64,000 nucleotides of DNA from NCBI RefSeq assembly GCF_014196765.1, contig NZ_JACIEE010000001.1, positions 434,001 to 498,000 on the forward strand, given 5' to 3'. Origin of the DNA: Mycoplana azooxidifex. GTDB lineage: Bacteria; Pseudomonadota; Alphaproteobacteria; Rhizobiales; Rhizobiaceae. The notes below the pieces were generated by a model that had not been told where the DNA came from, made no database searches, and saw nothing but the letters and a program-made list of their open reading frames with translations. Of the stretch, positions 28,604 through 36,663 are shown one piece after another. Made by a program: the position numbers and the translations under genes. The stretch's first letter is position 1. Every line of letters begins with the position of its first letter.

Positions 28604-29020
28604 CTAGCGTCCCTTGGCGTCCTGCGCGTCATAGGCGCTGCGGGCCTGCCGGATCGTGGCGTGGTTGTTCTGGGACCACTGCACGAGCACCCGCACCGGC
28701 GTCAGCAGCGAATGTCCGAGATCGGTCAGCCGGTATTCGACGCTGGGCGGCAGCGTCGGATAGACCGTGCGGGCCAGATAGCCGTCGCGCTGCAGGTCGC
28801 GCAGCGTCTGCGTCAGCATCCGCTGCGAGATGTCCGGAATGAAGCGGCGCAACTGCGAAAAGCGCATCGGCCCATCGGCAAGCGCGAGCAGCATCAGCGA
28901 ATTCCATTTTCCGCCGATGTGGTCGAGGACGTCGCGGACCGGGCAGTCGTCCATCGACATGGGCACGCCGTCGATGACGAGCACCCTTTCGCCTTCGATC
29001 CTGCTCGCAATCTTGTTCAT
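28604..29020 (-). CDS. HxlR-family transcriptional regulator (QorR/YtfH-like)
   Basis: 138 residues from the ATG at 29020, with GGAGGGAACC upstream. The winged-helix HxlR domain begins at [15 protein letters not shown], with Cys26 at the place where redox-sensing members carry a reactive cysteine, and continues through [20 protein letters not shown]. It is divergent from an NmrA-type quinone reductase gene, with about 150 bp between them. This is a common pairing (qorR-qorB, ytfH-ytfG) in which the HxlR protein represses the reductase until quinone or aldehyde stress. Confidence 0.9.
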   Translation of the reverse strand: MNKIASRIEGERVLVIDGVPMSMDDCPVRDVLDHIGGKWNSLMLLALADGPMRFSQLRRFIPDISQRMLTQTLRDLQRDGYLARTVYPTLPPSVEYRLTDLGHSLLTPVRVLVQWSQNNHATIRQARSAYDAQDAKGR

Positions 29021-29167
29021 CGCGGTTCCCTCCAGGTAACCAGTGGAGCCAAAACTGCCTCCTTTACAAGGTCCGTCCCGTGGTCGATGAAGACGAACTC
29101 TCTTTTTGAGACCATATTCCGGACAGATACCATCGTCTCGTCCGGATGCCAACGAAAGGAAGCAGTC

Positions 29168-30055
29168 ATGTCGGAAACAGTTCTCATCACCGGCGCCTCC
29201 GGCCAGCTCGGCCGCATCGTGCTCGACCGGGTGCTCGCCTCGGGCAAGGTAGCGCCCGCCTCGGTCATCGCCGCCTCGCGCGACATCTCGAAGCTCGCCG
29301 ACTATGCCGCAAGGGGCGTGGCCGTGCGCGAGGTCGACTTCGACGACGCCGCAGCGCTGCCGGCCGCGTTCGCCGGCGCCGACAGGGTCCTGATCATCTC
29401 GACCGACGCCGTGGGCGAACCCGGCAAGCGCCTGGCCCAGCATGTCGCCGCAGTCGAGGCCGCAGCCTCAGCCGGCGCGAAGCGCATTCTCTACACCTCG
29501 ATGCCGCAGCCTGACGATTCGGCGGTGACCTTCGCCGGCGACCATCTCGGGACGGAGAATGCCATCAAGGCGACCGGGGTCCCCTACACGATCTTCCGCA
29601 ACGGCTGGTACATGGAAAACCTGTTCATGGCCCTGCCGCATGCGCTGCAGGCCGGCCAGTGGTACAGCTCCGCCGGCGACGGCAGGATCGCCCACGTCGC
29701 GCGCCAGGACGTCGGCGCGGCGATCGCCGCCGGGCTGCTCGCCACCGACGAGAAGAGCCGGATCTACACGCTCACCGGCGCTGTGGCCTACACCACCGAG
29801 GAGATCGCAGCCGCAGCGTCGCGGGCAACCGGCCGGCCGCTTCGGGTCTTCCACGTCACCGACGACCAGCTTGCCGGCGGACTGAAGGCCGCAGGCCTGC
29901 CGGATTTCATGGTGCCGACCGTAGTCTCCTTCGATACCAACACGCGCGAAGGCAAGATCGCCATGGCGACAGGCGACGTGGAAGAACTGACGGGCAAAAT
30001 GCCGCTGGCTCTCGATGCCTTCCTGGCCGAGAACGCCAAGGCACTCCTGGCCTGA
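29168..30055 (+). CDS. NmrA-like NAD(P)H:quinone oxidoreductase (QorB/YtfG-like)
   Basis: 295 residues from the ATG at 29168, with AAAGGAAG upstream; the frame is open far upstream without support. The atypical SDR opening [19 protein letters not shown] binds NAD(P)H, and [10 protein letters not shown] and [12 protein letters not shown] are typical of the QorB/YtfG subgroup. The catalytic YxxxK of classical SDRs is not present, as usual for NmrA-like proteins. The enzyme reduces quinones in the cytoplasm. It is probably controlled by the divergent HxlR gene. Confidence 0.9.
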   Translation: MSETVLITGASGQLGRIVLDRVLASGKVAPASVIAASRDISKLADYAARGVAVREVDFDDAAALPAAFAGADRVLIISTDAVGEPGKRLAQHVAAVEAAASAGAKRILYTSMPQPDDSAVTFAGDHLGTENAIKATGVPYTIFRNGWYMENLFMALPHALQAGQWYSSAGDGRIAHVARQDVGAAIAAGLLATDEKSRIYTLTGAVAYTTEEIAAAASRATGRPLRVFHVTDDQLAGGLKAAGLPDFMVPTVVSFDTNTREGKIAMATGDVEELTGKMPLALDAFLAENAKALLA

Positions 30056-30088
30056 GAATATCCTCCCCGCAGGGGCGGGACCGGATCG

Positions 30089-30112
30089 GGGCAGCCGCTA
30101 TACCGGCTGCCC
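30089..30112. terminator. Hairpin between the convergent quinone reductase and pdxJ genes
   Basis: GGGCAGCCG/CGGCTGCCC, a perfect 9-bp stem with a 6-base loop, lies at the junction and runs into the last codons of pdxJ. There is no T-run, so terminator function is probable but unproven. Confidence 0.5.
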
Positions 30113-30850
30113 GCAGGCCCGGCAGAAACGCCGTATCGTCTCGGCCATTCCGTATTCCAGCGCATCGGCGGTGAGCCCGTGGCCGATGGAGACCTCGTCG
30201 AGCGCCGGGATGCGGGCGGCGAGCGGCGGCAGGTTGGCAACGGTCAGGTCGTGCCCGGCATTGACGCCGAGCCCCAGTTCGAACGCGATGTCGGCCGTGG
30301 CCCCGAGCGCCTCGACCAGAACGGCCGCGCGGGCCGGGTCGTCGTAACAGCCGCCATAGGGACCGGTATAGAGCTCGATTCGGTCTGCCCCCACGTCCCG
30401 GGCGATCTGCAACGCCTCCCGGTCGGGCTCGGCATCGGCAAAGAGCGATACGCGCAGGCCCAGTCCCTTGAGCCGGCCGACCACCTTTTCCAGAACGCCG
30501 CGCTCCTTGCGGAAATCCCAGCCGTGATCGGACGTCGCCTGTGCGGGATCGTCCGGCACGAGCGTCACCTGCTCGGGGCGATGCTCCTCGACGAGCCGCA
30601 GGAAGCCCTCCTCCGGATAGCCCTCCATATTGAATTCGGCCTGGGGAAACTCCGCGTCGATCAGAGACCGGATCGGACTGAGATCGGTGAAGCGAATGTG
30701 CCGCTGGTCCGGCCGCGGATGCACCGTCAACCCGCTGGCGCCGGCTGTAAGCGCGATCTTTCCGAGGCCCGCGACGCTCGGCCACGGCAGGTCCCGGCGG
30801 TTGCGCAGCATCGCGATCGCATTCAGATTGACCGACAGTTTCGCAGGCAT
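30098..30850 (-). CDS. pdxJ: Pyridoxine 5'-phosphate synthase
   Basis: 250 residues, the typical length. This TIM-barrel enzyme condenses 1-deoxyxylulose 5-phosphate with 3-amino-2-oxopropyl phosphate to give pyridoxine 5'-phosphate. Family signatures are present: [15 protein letters not shown] at the start, [13 protein letters not shown] with the catalytic His, FNMEGYP with the catalytic Glu, VTLVPD and GVNAGHDL near the C-terminus. It stands alone on the minus strand, as is frequent outside gammaproteobacteria. Confidence 0.97.
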   Translation of the reverse strand: MPAKLSVNLNAIAMLRNRRDLPWPSVAGLGKIALTAGASGLTVHPRPDQRHIRFTDLSPIRSLIDAEFPQAEFNMEGYPEEGFLRLVEEHRPEQVTLVPDDPAQATSDHGWDFRKERGVLEKVVGRLKGLGLRVSLFADAEPDREALQIARDVGADRIELYTGPYGGCYDDPARAAVLVEALGATADIAFELGLGVNAGHDLTVANLPPLAARIPALDEVSIGHGLTADALEYGMAETIRRFCRACGQPV

Positions 30851-31119
30851 TGCAATCTCTTCCCTGTTGTCTTCGACAAGCTCTAGCCTGTTGCCGTCCG
30901 TCGTTCAATCGGGCCGGTTCGGCCCGGCACATATCCGCCTGCACGTAAGCGCAGCGGGGGGCTGTCTTGCGGGACCGCAATAACGTGTGCTTTTCGCCTG
31001 TCGACCGCTTGCCGACGTATCAGAATCAACGCTAGGGTCTCATCCTGGCGAAAGGTGAGCCTTGATCATCTTGGGCAATCATGCGGGGCGGACGATCAGG
31101 GGATGATCGCAACTAGACA

Positions 31120-32244
31120 TTGGCATTGAACAGCGCAGCGCACGCGGCTGTGATCAGGGAGCACGTGGACGAGATCCTCTCCAGCAGGACGTTTGCGCGC
31201 TCCGGGCGTCTGCGCGCCTTTCTCGACTATGTCGTCGAATGCGCGCTTGCCGGCAAGGCCGGCCAGTTGAAGGGCTATACCATCGGCATCGACGTGTTCG
31301 GGCGACCGGTCGGCTTCGACGCCGGCAGCGATCCGATCGTCCGCGTTCAGGCCGGCAAGCTCAGGAAGCTGCTCGAACAATACTATGTCGCCGAAGGCGC
31401 GCGCGCGCCGCTCCGGATCCGCATTCCGCTCGGCAGCTACGCCCCGGAGATCGCGTGGGAGGGACGTGCCCTTTCGCAGGCCGGCATGAGCCTGGCCGCA
31501 GCCGCCTCGCCGGCGCCCGAACCGGCGCCACCGATACCGCTGCTGGCCCGCAGGAGACGAAACGTCTCGCGCGGCAATTGGCGACCCGCCCCCATTTCCT
31601 CGCATCTCGCCCTGTTCACGCTGCTGCCCATGCTGCTGCTCGCCCCGGCCCCGCAATCAGGGCTCGCGATCACCTCGATCGCGAATGCGCGCATCTATGT
31701 CGAGAAGGCGCGCGCGGCCATGGACCTGAGCGGCCGGATTCCGGTCGTCAGCATCGAGCATTGCTGGCCGGGAACCGGCGTCTGCCGCCAACTCGCCGAC
31801 GCCATCCAGAAGGCCGTCGGCTACTACAGGACCGTCCAGCTTGGCGACAGCCGGGAGAGCAGCGATGCGGATCCGCTCGCCTACCGGATCCGCATCGAGG
31901 CGCAGGGCCGTGGCGAGACGATGTATGCGCGGCTCATCCACGTGCAGAGCGGCCTGACGGTGCATGCAGAGCAGTTTCGCGCCGCCGACCTGAACGAGGC
32001 CACGATCAGCTACGAGGCCTTCACCTTTGCCGGTCGCATCCTGTCGGCGAACGGCCGCATCTACCTACATGCGCAGCGGCTCGGTGCCACCAGCCCGACA
32101 ATGCGCTGCCTGCAGCAGGCCGATCGCCGGCGGGAACCAGGCTCCGGCTGTCTGCATCTTCCGCTGATTCAGGCATCGACGGCGCCGGAAGCGGCGGAAC
32201 GACTATCCAGGGACGACCACCTGCACCCCGCCCGCGCGCTCTGA
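31120..32244 (+). CDS. Winged-helix-type N-terminal domain protein with a central membrane segment
   Basis: 374 residues from a TTG at 31120, fixed by an upstream in-frame TAG at 31114; a GTG at 31150 is an alternative start. The N-terminal ~90 residues (RLRAFLDYVVECALAG, LKGYTIGIDVFGR, DPIVRVQAGKLRKLLEQYY) match the DNA-binding-like module found at the start of many rhizobial adenylate-cyclase/TPR and TolB-like proteins. A hydrophobic segment (LALFTLLPMLLLAP, about residue 166) may cross the membrane. The remaining ~190 residues have no cyclase or TPR motif I can recognise. The layout resembles a one-component membrane regulator of the ToxR/CadC kind, but that is inference. Confidence 0.65.
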   Translation: MALNSAAHAAVIREHVDEILSSRTFARSGRLRAFLDYVVECALAGKAGQLKGYTIGIDVFGRPVGFDAGSDPIVRVQAGKLRKLLEQYYVAEGARAPLRIRIPLGSYAPEIAWEGRALSQAGMSLAAAASPAPEPAPPIPLLARRRRNVSRGNWRPAPISSHLALFTLLPMLLLAPAPQSGLAITSIANARIYVEKARAAMDLSGRIPVVSIEHCWPGTGVCRQLADAIQKAVGYYRTVQLGDSRESSDADPLAYRIRIEAQGRGETMYARLIHVQSGLTVHAEQFRAADLNEATISYEAFTFAGRILSANGRIYLHAQRLGATSPTMRCLQQADRRREPGSGCLHLPLIQASTAPEAAERLSRDDHLHPARAL

Positions 32245-32459
32245 AAAACCCGGCGCTATTTCAGATACATCCCTAGATATAGGGGTATTCAAACCACTCC
32301 GCCCAGCGCTAGTCTTTTTTATCCGGATTCGCCCAAGCGTCTTCCGGTGCAGGGGAATGGACCGCGGAATCGGGCAATGTCGCACATCTTGACGCCCGAT
32401 CCTGCGAACAGCGAGGGATGTGTGCTAATGTCGGCTCTTTCATGCGGGTGGTTGTCGTG

Positions 32460-33131
32460 ATGATCAGCGAACCCAGAAAGACCACCGCTGCCGGTGAACG
32501 TGCCATACGCTTCCTGCCGTCCGCGCCATTGCCGGAAAATCTGCCGGAAGGCCGGCTCGCCATCGCCGACATGGCAAATGCCTTCGGGGTGACGCACCGA
32601 ACGCTGCACTTCTACGAGGAAAAGGGCCTCCTGAGCGCCACGCGCGTCGGGCCCATGCGCGTCTACGGCCCGCAGGAGATCCAGCAGATGGCGGTGGTGA
32701 ATACCTGCCGCGAGACCGGGATGCCGGTGGCCGCGATCCAGGAGCTTCTCGAGGCACTCTGCGACGCCGGCAGCCAGCAGGAGGCGGACGCCATCTTCCG
32801 CGGCGCCATGGTCGCCCGCAAGCGCGAACTGACCGCGCAGCAATCGACAATCCGCCGCCAGATGCAGCAGATCGGCGAAATGCTCGAATTCACCGCCGGC
32901 CAGGAAATCGAACTGAACGACAATGCCCGCCCGGAGGCGCTGTCCGACCAGGAACTGCGCTGCCTGACACTGATGGCCGAGGGCTATCCGACCACCCGTA
33001 TCGCGCGCGCCCTCGAGGTCGATCCCGGCCAGGTGCAGGGGATGGAGAAGGAAATCATCCGCAAGTTCGCCAGCAACAACCGCTTCCAGGCGGTGGCGAA
33101 GGCCGTGCTGCTCGGCATCATCGGCCACTGA
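32460..33131 (+). CDS. Regulator with MerR-type N-terminal and LuxR-type C-terminal HTH
   Basis: 223 residues from the ATG at 32460; in-frame starts at 32442 and 32418 are possible. Residues 32-100 form a MerR-type winged helix (LAIADMANAFGVTHRTLHFYEEKGLL, with VYGPQEIQQM). Residues 105-145 look like the dimer coiled coil. Residues 158-221 match a LuxR/GerE HTH (LSDQELRCLTLMAEGYPTTRIARAL, then KFASNNRFQAVAKAVLLGII). No metal-binding cysteines of classical MerR proteins are seen. Two different DNA-binding domains in one chain is unusual. Targets are unknown; it is transcribed away from its upstream neighbour with no obvious operon. Confidence 0.8.
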   Translation: MISEPRKTTAAGERAIRFLPSAPLPENLPEGRLAIADMANAFGVTHRTLHFYEEKGLLSATRVGPMRVYGPQEIQQMAVVNTCRETGMPVAAIQELLEALCDAGSQQEADAIFRGAMVARKRELTAQQSTIRRQMQQIGEMLEFTAGQEIELNDNARPEALSDQELRCLTLMAEGYPTTRIARALEVDPGQVQGMEKEIIRKFASNNRFQAVAKAVLLGIIGH

Positions 33132-33171
33132 TCGAAGGACGTTCCCCGCGGCACCCTTCCCTTGGGGGACA

Positions 33172-34299
33172 TCAGCGCACGATGGTCAGTGTCTCTGCCG
33201 CGCGCGTGATCGCCGTGTAGAGCCAGCGCTCGCGCGTATCGCGGAACGCCCAGCTTTCGTCGAACAGCACCACGTTGTCCCACTGCGAGCCCTGCGCCTT
33301 GTGGACAGTGAGCGCGTATCCGTAATCGAACTCGTCATAGCGCTTGCGCGTCGACCAGGGGATCTCCTCGTCAACATTCTCGAAGGCCGCCTTCAGCAGC
33401 TTTATCTTCGCAGCGCCCCGGTCCATGTCGTCGTCTTCGGGGCGGATCATCAGGTTGATGCCCGGCTTCACCGTCTCCTTGGACGAGGTCATCACCTGCC
33501 AGAGCGACCCGTTCAGGAGTCCCTTGGCCGGGTCGTTGCGCAGGCAGACGAGCTTGTCGCCCGATTGCGGATACTCGGTCGCAAATCCCTTCAATTCCCT
33601 GAGCCGGACGTTGTAGCGCCGCCGCGTCCTGTTGGTTCCGACCAGAACCTGGTCGGCGTCGAGCACGAGCGGCTGGGTGACGTCGCCCTTGCCGATCACC
33701 CTCGCCGTACCCCAGTCGCCGTGCATGATCTCCTTGCCTTCGCGCACATGCATGGCGAGCTGGATGATCGGATTGTCGCGCGCCTGCCGGTGGATGTCGG
33801 TCAGCAGGAAGTCCGGCTCCTGGCTGGTGAAGAAGCCGCCTCCCGAAACCGGCGGCAGCTGGCCCGGATCGCCGAGGACGAGGATGGGCGTCCCGAAGCT
33901 CATCAGGTCCTTGCCGAGCGCCTCGTCCACCATGGAGCATTCGTCGACGATGATCAGCGCCGCCTTTGCGACCGGGCTCTGGCGGTTGATCGAGAACATC
34001 GGTGCGATCGACGTCTTGCCGGTTTCCTCGTCGGAAACCTCTTCCTCGCCACGGGGACGATAGATCAGCGAATGGATCGTCCGGGCGTTGCTGGCCCCCT
34101 TAGAGCGCAGCACCTGGGCCGCCTTGCCGGTGAAGGCGGCGAACAGCACGTCGCCGTCGACATGCTCGGCGAAATGGCGGGCGAGCGTCGTCTTGCCCGT
34201 GCCGGCATAGCCGAACAGGCGGAACAGCGGCGAGCGACCTTCCTTCAGCCAGCGCGAGACGGCCTTGAGCGCCTCATCCTGTTGCGGTGCGAATTCCAT
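33172..34299 (-). CDS. Small SF1 DNA helicase of the RecD/Dda type
   Basis: 375 residues. Walker A GYAGTGKTT is at 30-38, motif II VDECSMVD mid-protein, motif III GDPGQLPPV with following TDIHRQAR, and the UvrD-C2-type motif VHKAQGSQWDNVVLFDE near the C-terminus, ending with YTAITRAAETL. This is the compact SF1B layout of phage T4 Dda and RecD2 cores without the extra N-terminal domains of RecD2. It would unwind DNA 5' to 3' in the cytoplasm. It is adjacent to no recBCD genes, and its role in repair is inferred from fold only. Confidence 0.88.
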   Translation of the reverse strand: MEFAPQQDEALKAVSRWLKEGRSPLFRLFGYAGTGKTTLARHFAEHVDGDVLFAAFTGKAAQVLRSKGASNARTIHSLIYRPRGEEEVSDEETGKTSIAPMFSINRQSPVAKAALIIVDECSMVDEALGKDLMSFGTPILVLGDPGQLPPVSGGGFFTSQEPDFLLTDIHRQARDNPIIQLAMHVREGKEIMHGDWGTARVIGKGDVTQPLVLDADQVLVGTNRTRRRYNVRLRELKGFATEYPQSGDKLVCLRNDPAKGLLNGSLWQVMTSSKETVKPGINLMIRPEDDDMDRGAAKIKLLKAAFENVDEEIPWSTRKRYDEFDYGYALTVHKAQGSQWDNVVLFDESWAFRDTRERWLYTAITRAAETLTIVR

Positions 34300-34495
34300 G
34301 GGCCGACTTGGCAGGATTCGACCCTCGAACGCAAGGAAAAGCGGGACCTCGTCATAAACGGGATCGGCATTCCGGGGTATGAAGACAATAGCCGCACAGC
34401 GACGGCTCCTGCATACTGCATTTTACCATGGCGCGTTGCAGCATTTGCCCATATGTAGACGCCATGATTGTCCCGATCGAGATTCGTATCGTGGA

Positions 34496-35593
34496 ATGCC
34501 GCCTGTGAAAGACAAGCCCCAGCATCCGGACAGTCCGGAAGACCGTTCCGGGATCGGGTTGCTTCGCAAACCGGTGCAATGGCTGGTCCTGATCGCCCTC
34601 TCCGCTCCACTTGCCATATTTTTCGAGATCGCCGGCATCCCCGCCGGGCTGATGATGGGCCCGATGCTTGCGGGCGTCGTGGTCGCGATCAACGGCGGTA
34701 CGATCCGGCTGCCGCGCATCTTCTTCTTCGGCGTGCAGATCGTGCTGGCCATGATGATTGCCGGCATGGTGTCGCCGAACCTGATCGATACCTTCCTCAG
34801 CCGCTGGCCCATCTTCCTGGCGATCGTGCTCTCGGTGATCGCGATGAGCACGCTGAGCGGCTGGGTGATCACGCGCATGGGCATTCTCCCAGGAACGACG
34901 GCGATCTGGGGGTCGTCGGCCGGAGCGGCGTCGACCATGCTCGTCATGGGTGGTGCCTACGGCGCCGACGTCCGCCTCGTCGCCTTCATGCAATACCTGC
35001 GGGTCGTGTTCGTCGCCACCCTCGCTACGCTGATCGGCCATTTCGGCGGCCACCAGGCGATGGCGCCGGACAGCGTGCCGTTCTTCGGCCCGTTCGATCT
35101 CCAGGCCTTTGCGCTGACGCTGGGCGTCGGCATCGGCGCCGGCATTCTCGGCCGGCTGCTGCGGATACCGGCCGGCAGCTTCCTGGCGCCCTTCGGCGTC
35201 GGCGCGCTCTTGAGCCTCACCGGGACGATCCATGTCGAGCTGCCGCCCTGGCTGCTTGCGACCGCGTTTGCGTTTCTCGGCTGGAGCATCGGGCTCGGCT
35301 TCACGCGCTCGATCCTGCTGCATGCGCGCCGCGCCTTCGTCCCCACCGTCATCTCCATTGTCGTGCTTCTGGCCTTCTCCGGGCTGCTCGCCTACCTGCT
35401 GGTGATCGGGCTCGGCATCGACCCGATGACCGCCTATCTCGCCACCAGCCCCGGCGGCCTCGATTCCATCGCCGTCATCGCCGCCTCCAGCAATGTGGAT
35501 CTCTCTTTCGTCATGGCCCTGCAGACGGCGCGATTGGTGATCATCACGCTGCTCGGCCCGCTGATCGCCCGCTTCGTCGCCGACCGCGCCTGA
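34496..35593 (+). CDS. AbrB-duplication family membrane protein (ammonia monooxygenase-like)
   Basis: 365 residues from the ATG at 34496; the frame extends upstream to 34379 but that part is not membrane-like. About ten hydrophobic segments are arranged in two similar halves with the family's repeated motifs (GIPAGLMMGPMLAGVV, TAIWGSSAGAASTMLVMGG, and YLATSPGGLDSIAVIA with ALQTARLVIITLLGPLIAR at the end). Often annotated AbrB or putative ammonia monooxygenase; the name does not reflect a proven function. It is probably a transporter. Confidence 0.85.
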   Translation: MPPVKDKPQHPDSPEDRSGIGLLRKPVQWLVLIALSAPLAIFFEIAGIPAGLMMGPMLAGVVVAINGGTIRLPRIFFFGVQIVLAMMIAGMVSPNLIDTFLSRWPIFLAIVLSVIAMSTLSGWVITRMGILPGTTAIWGSSAGAASTMLVMGGAYGADVRLVAFMQYLRVVFVATLATLIGHFGGHQAMAPDSVPFFGPFDLQAFALTLGVGIGAGILGRLLRIPAGSFLAPFGVGALLSLTGTIHVELPPWLLATAFAFLGWSIGLGFTRSILLHARRAFVPTVISIVVLLAFSGLLAYLLVIGLGIDPMTAYLATSPGGLDSIAVIAASSNVDLSFVMALQTARLVIITLLGPLIARFVADRA

Positions 35594-35674
35594 GGTCTCG
35601 GCCACGGCAGGCCCGCGAATCACGGCGGCCGCGCAATTCACCTGATTTTCCCTCGCCTTCGGGGTAGAGTGTCC

Positions 35675-35699
35675 GGAACAAAGAAAAGTCGCCTGCGTT
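35675..35699 (+). promoter_or_regulatory. EcfG (RpoE2)-type stress promoter of ku-ligD
   Basis: GGAAC (35675-35679), a 16-bp spacer and CGTT (35696-35699) match the alphaproteobacterial general-stress promoter GGAAC-N16/17-CGTT. The start would be about 50 bp before the ku ATG. The second ku gene has the same kind of promoter. Confidence 0.7.
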
Positions 35700-35757
35700 C
35701 AATTCGTTTGCTCCCCTTTCTTGCTGGCCCCTTTTGCTGGCTTCGAGGACACCGCAC

Positions 35758-36660
35758 ATGGCACCGCGCGCGCAATGGAAAGGCTTTCTGAAGTTCGGCG
35801 AGGTCGTCTGCCCCGTCGCGCTGTTCACGGCCGCCTCGACCTCCGATCGCATCGCCTTCCACACCGTCAACCGGGACACCGGCAATCGCGTCCGCCGCGA
35901 GTTTGTCGACAGCGTCACCGGCGAACCGGTCGGGCGCGACGACCAGGTGAAGGGCTACGAGGTCGGCAAGGACGACTACATCGTGCTGGAACCGGAGGAA
36001 GTGGCGGCCGCGATCCCCGAAAGCGACAAGACTCTGGCGGTCGAGGCCTTCGTCCCGCTGTCGGAGGTCGACGACCTCTATTTCGACAAGCCCTACTACC
36101 TGTCCCCCGCCGAACGCATGGCCGACGAGGCCTATGCGCTGATCCGCGATGCGCTGAAGAAGAGGCAGTCCGCGGCCATCGCGCAGGCGGTGCTCTTCCG
36201 GCGCATGCGCACCGTGCTCATCCGGCCGCAGGGCGACGGGATGATCGCCACCACCTTGAACTTCGACTACGAGATCCGCCCGGCCAAGGACGCGTTCTCC
36301 GACATTGCTTCGCTGAAGATCAAGGGCGAGATGCTCGACCTAGCCAAGCACATCATCGGCACGAAGAAAGGCATGTTCGACCCGAGCGGGTTCCACGACC
36401 GGTATGAGGAAGCCGTGGCCGAACTGGTGAAGGCGAAGATCGAGGGCCGGACGATCGAGCCCCGCAAGGAACCGAAGCGCGAGAAGGTGACCGACCTGAT
36501 GGAGGCGCTCCGCCAGAGCGCCGCCCTGGGCAGCAAGCAGGACCAGCCGACAAAGCGCGGATCGAAGACGGCCGCCAAGACTGGAACCAAAACCGCAGGC
36601 AAGACTGGAGCCGCGGCGGCAGCAAAGAAGGCGCCGGCATCGCATCGCAAGGCCGGATGA
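35758..36660 (+). CDS. ku: Ku protein for non-homologous end joining (first copy)
   Basis: 300 residues from the ATG at 35758. The Ku beta-barrel core starts WKGFLKFGEVVCPVALF and runs to about residue 220. The conserved helix KVTDLMEALRQS follows near residue 245, and the tail is a Lys/Ala/Thr-rich low-complexity stretch resembling histone H1 tails. The homodimer binds double-strand DNA ends and recruits LigD. Its stop is 3 bp before ligD, so the two are one operon. A GGAAC/CGTT promoter upstream suggests expression during stress or stationary phase. Confidence 0.96.
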   Translation: MAPRAQWKGFLKFGEVVCPVALFTAASTSDRIAFHTVNRDTGNRVRREFVDSVTGEPVGRDDQVKGYEVGKDDYIVLEPEEVAAAIPESDKTLAVEAFVPLSEVDDLYFDKPYYLSPAERMADEAYALIRDALKKRQSAAIAQAVLFRRMRTVLIRPQGDGMIATTLNFDYEIRPAKDAFSDIASLKIKGEMLDLAKHIIGTKKGMFDPSGFHDRYEEAVAELVKAKIEGRTIEPRKEPKREKVTDLMEALRQSAALGSKQDQPTKRGSKTAAKTGTKTAGKTGAAAAAKKAPASHRKAG

Positions 36661-36663
36661 CCG

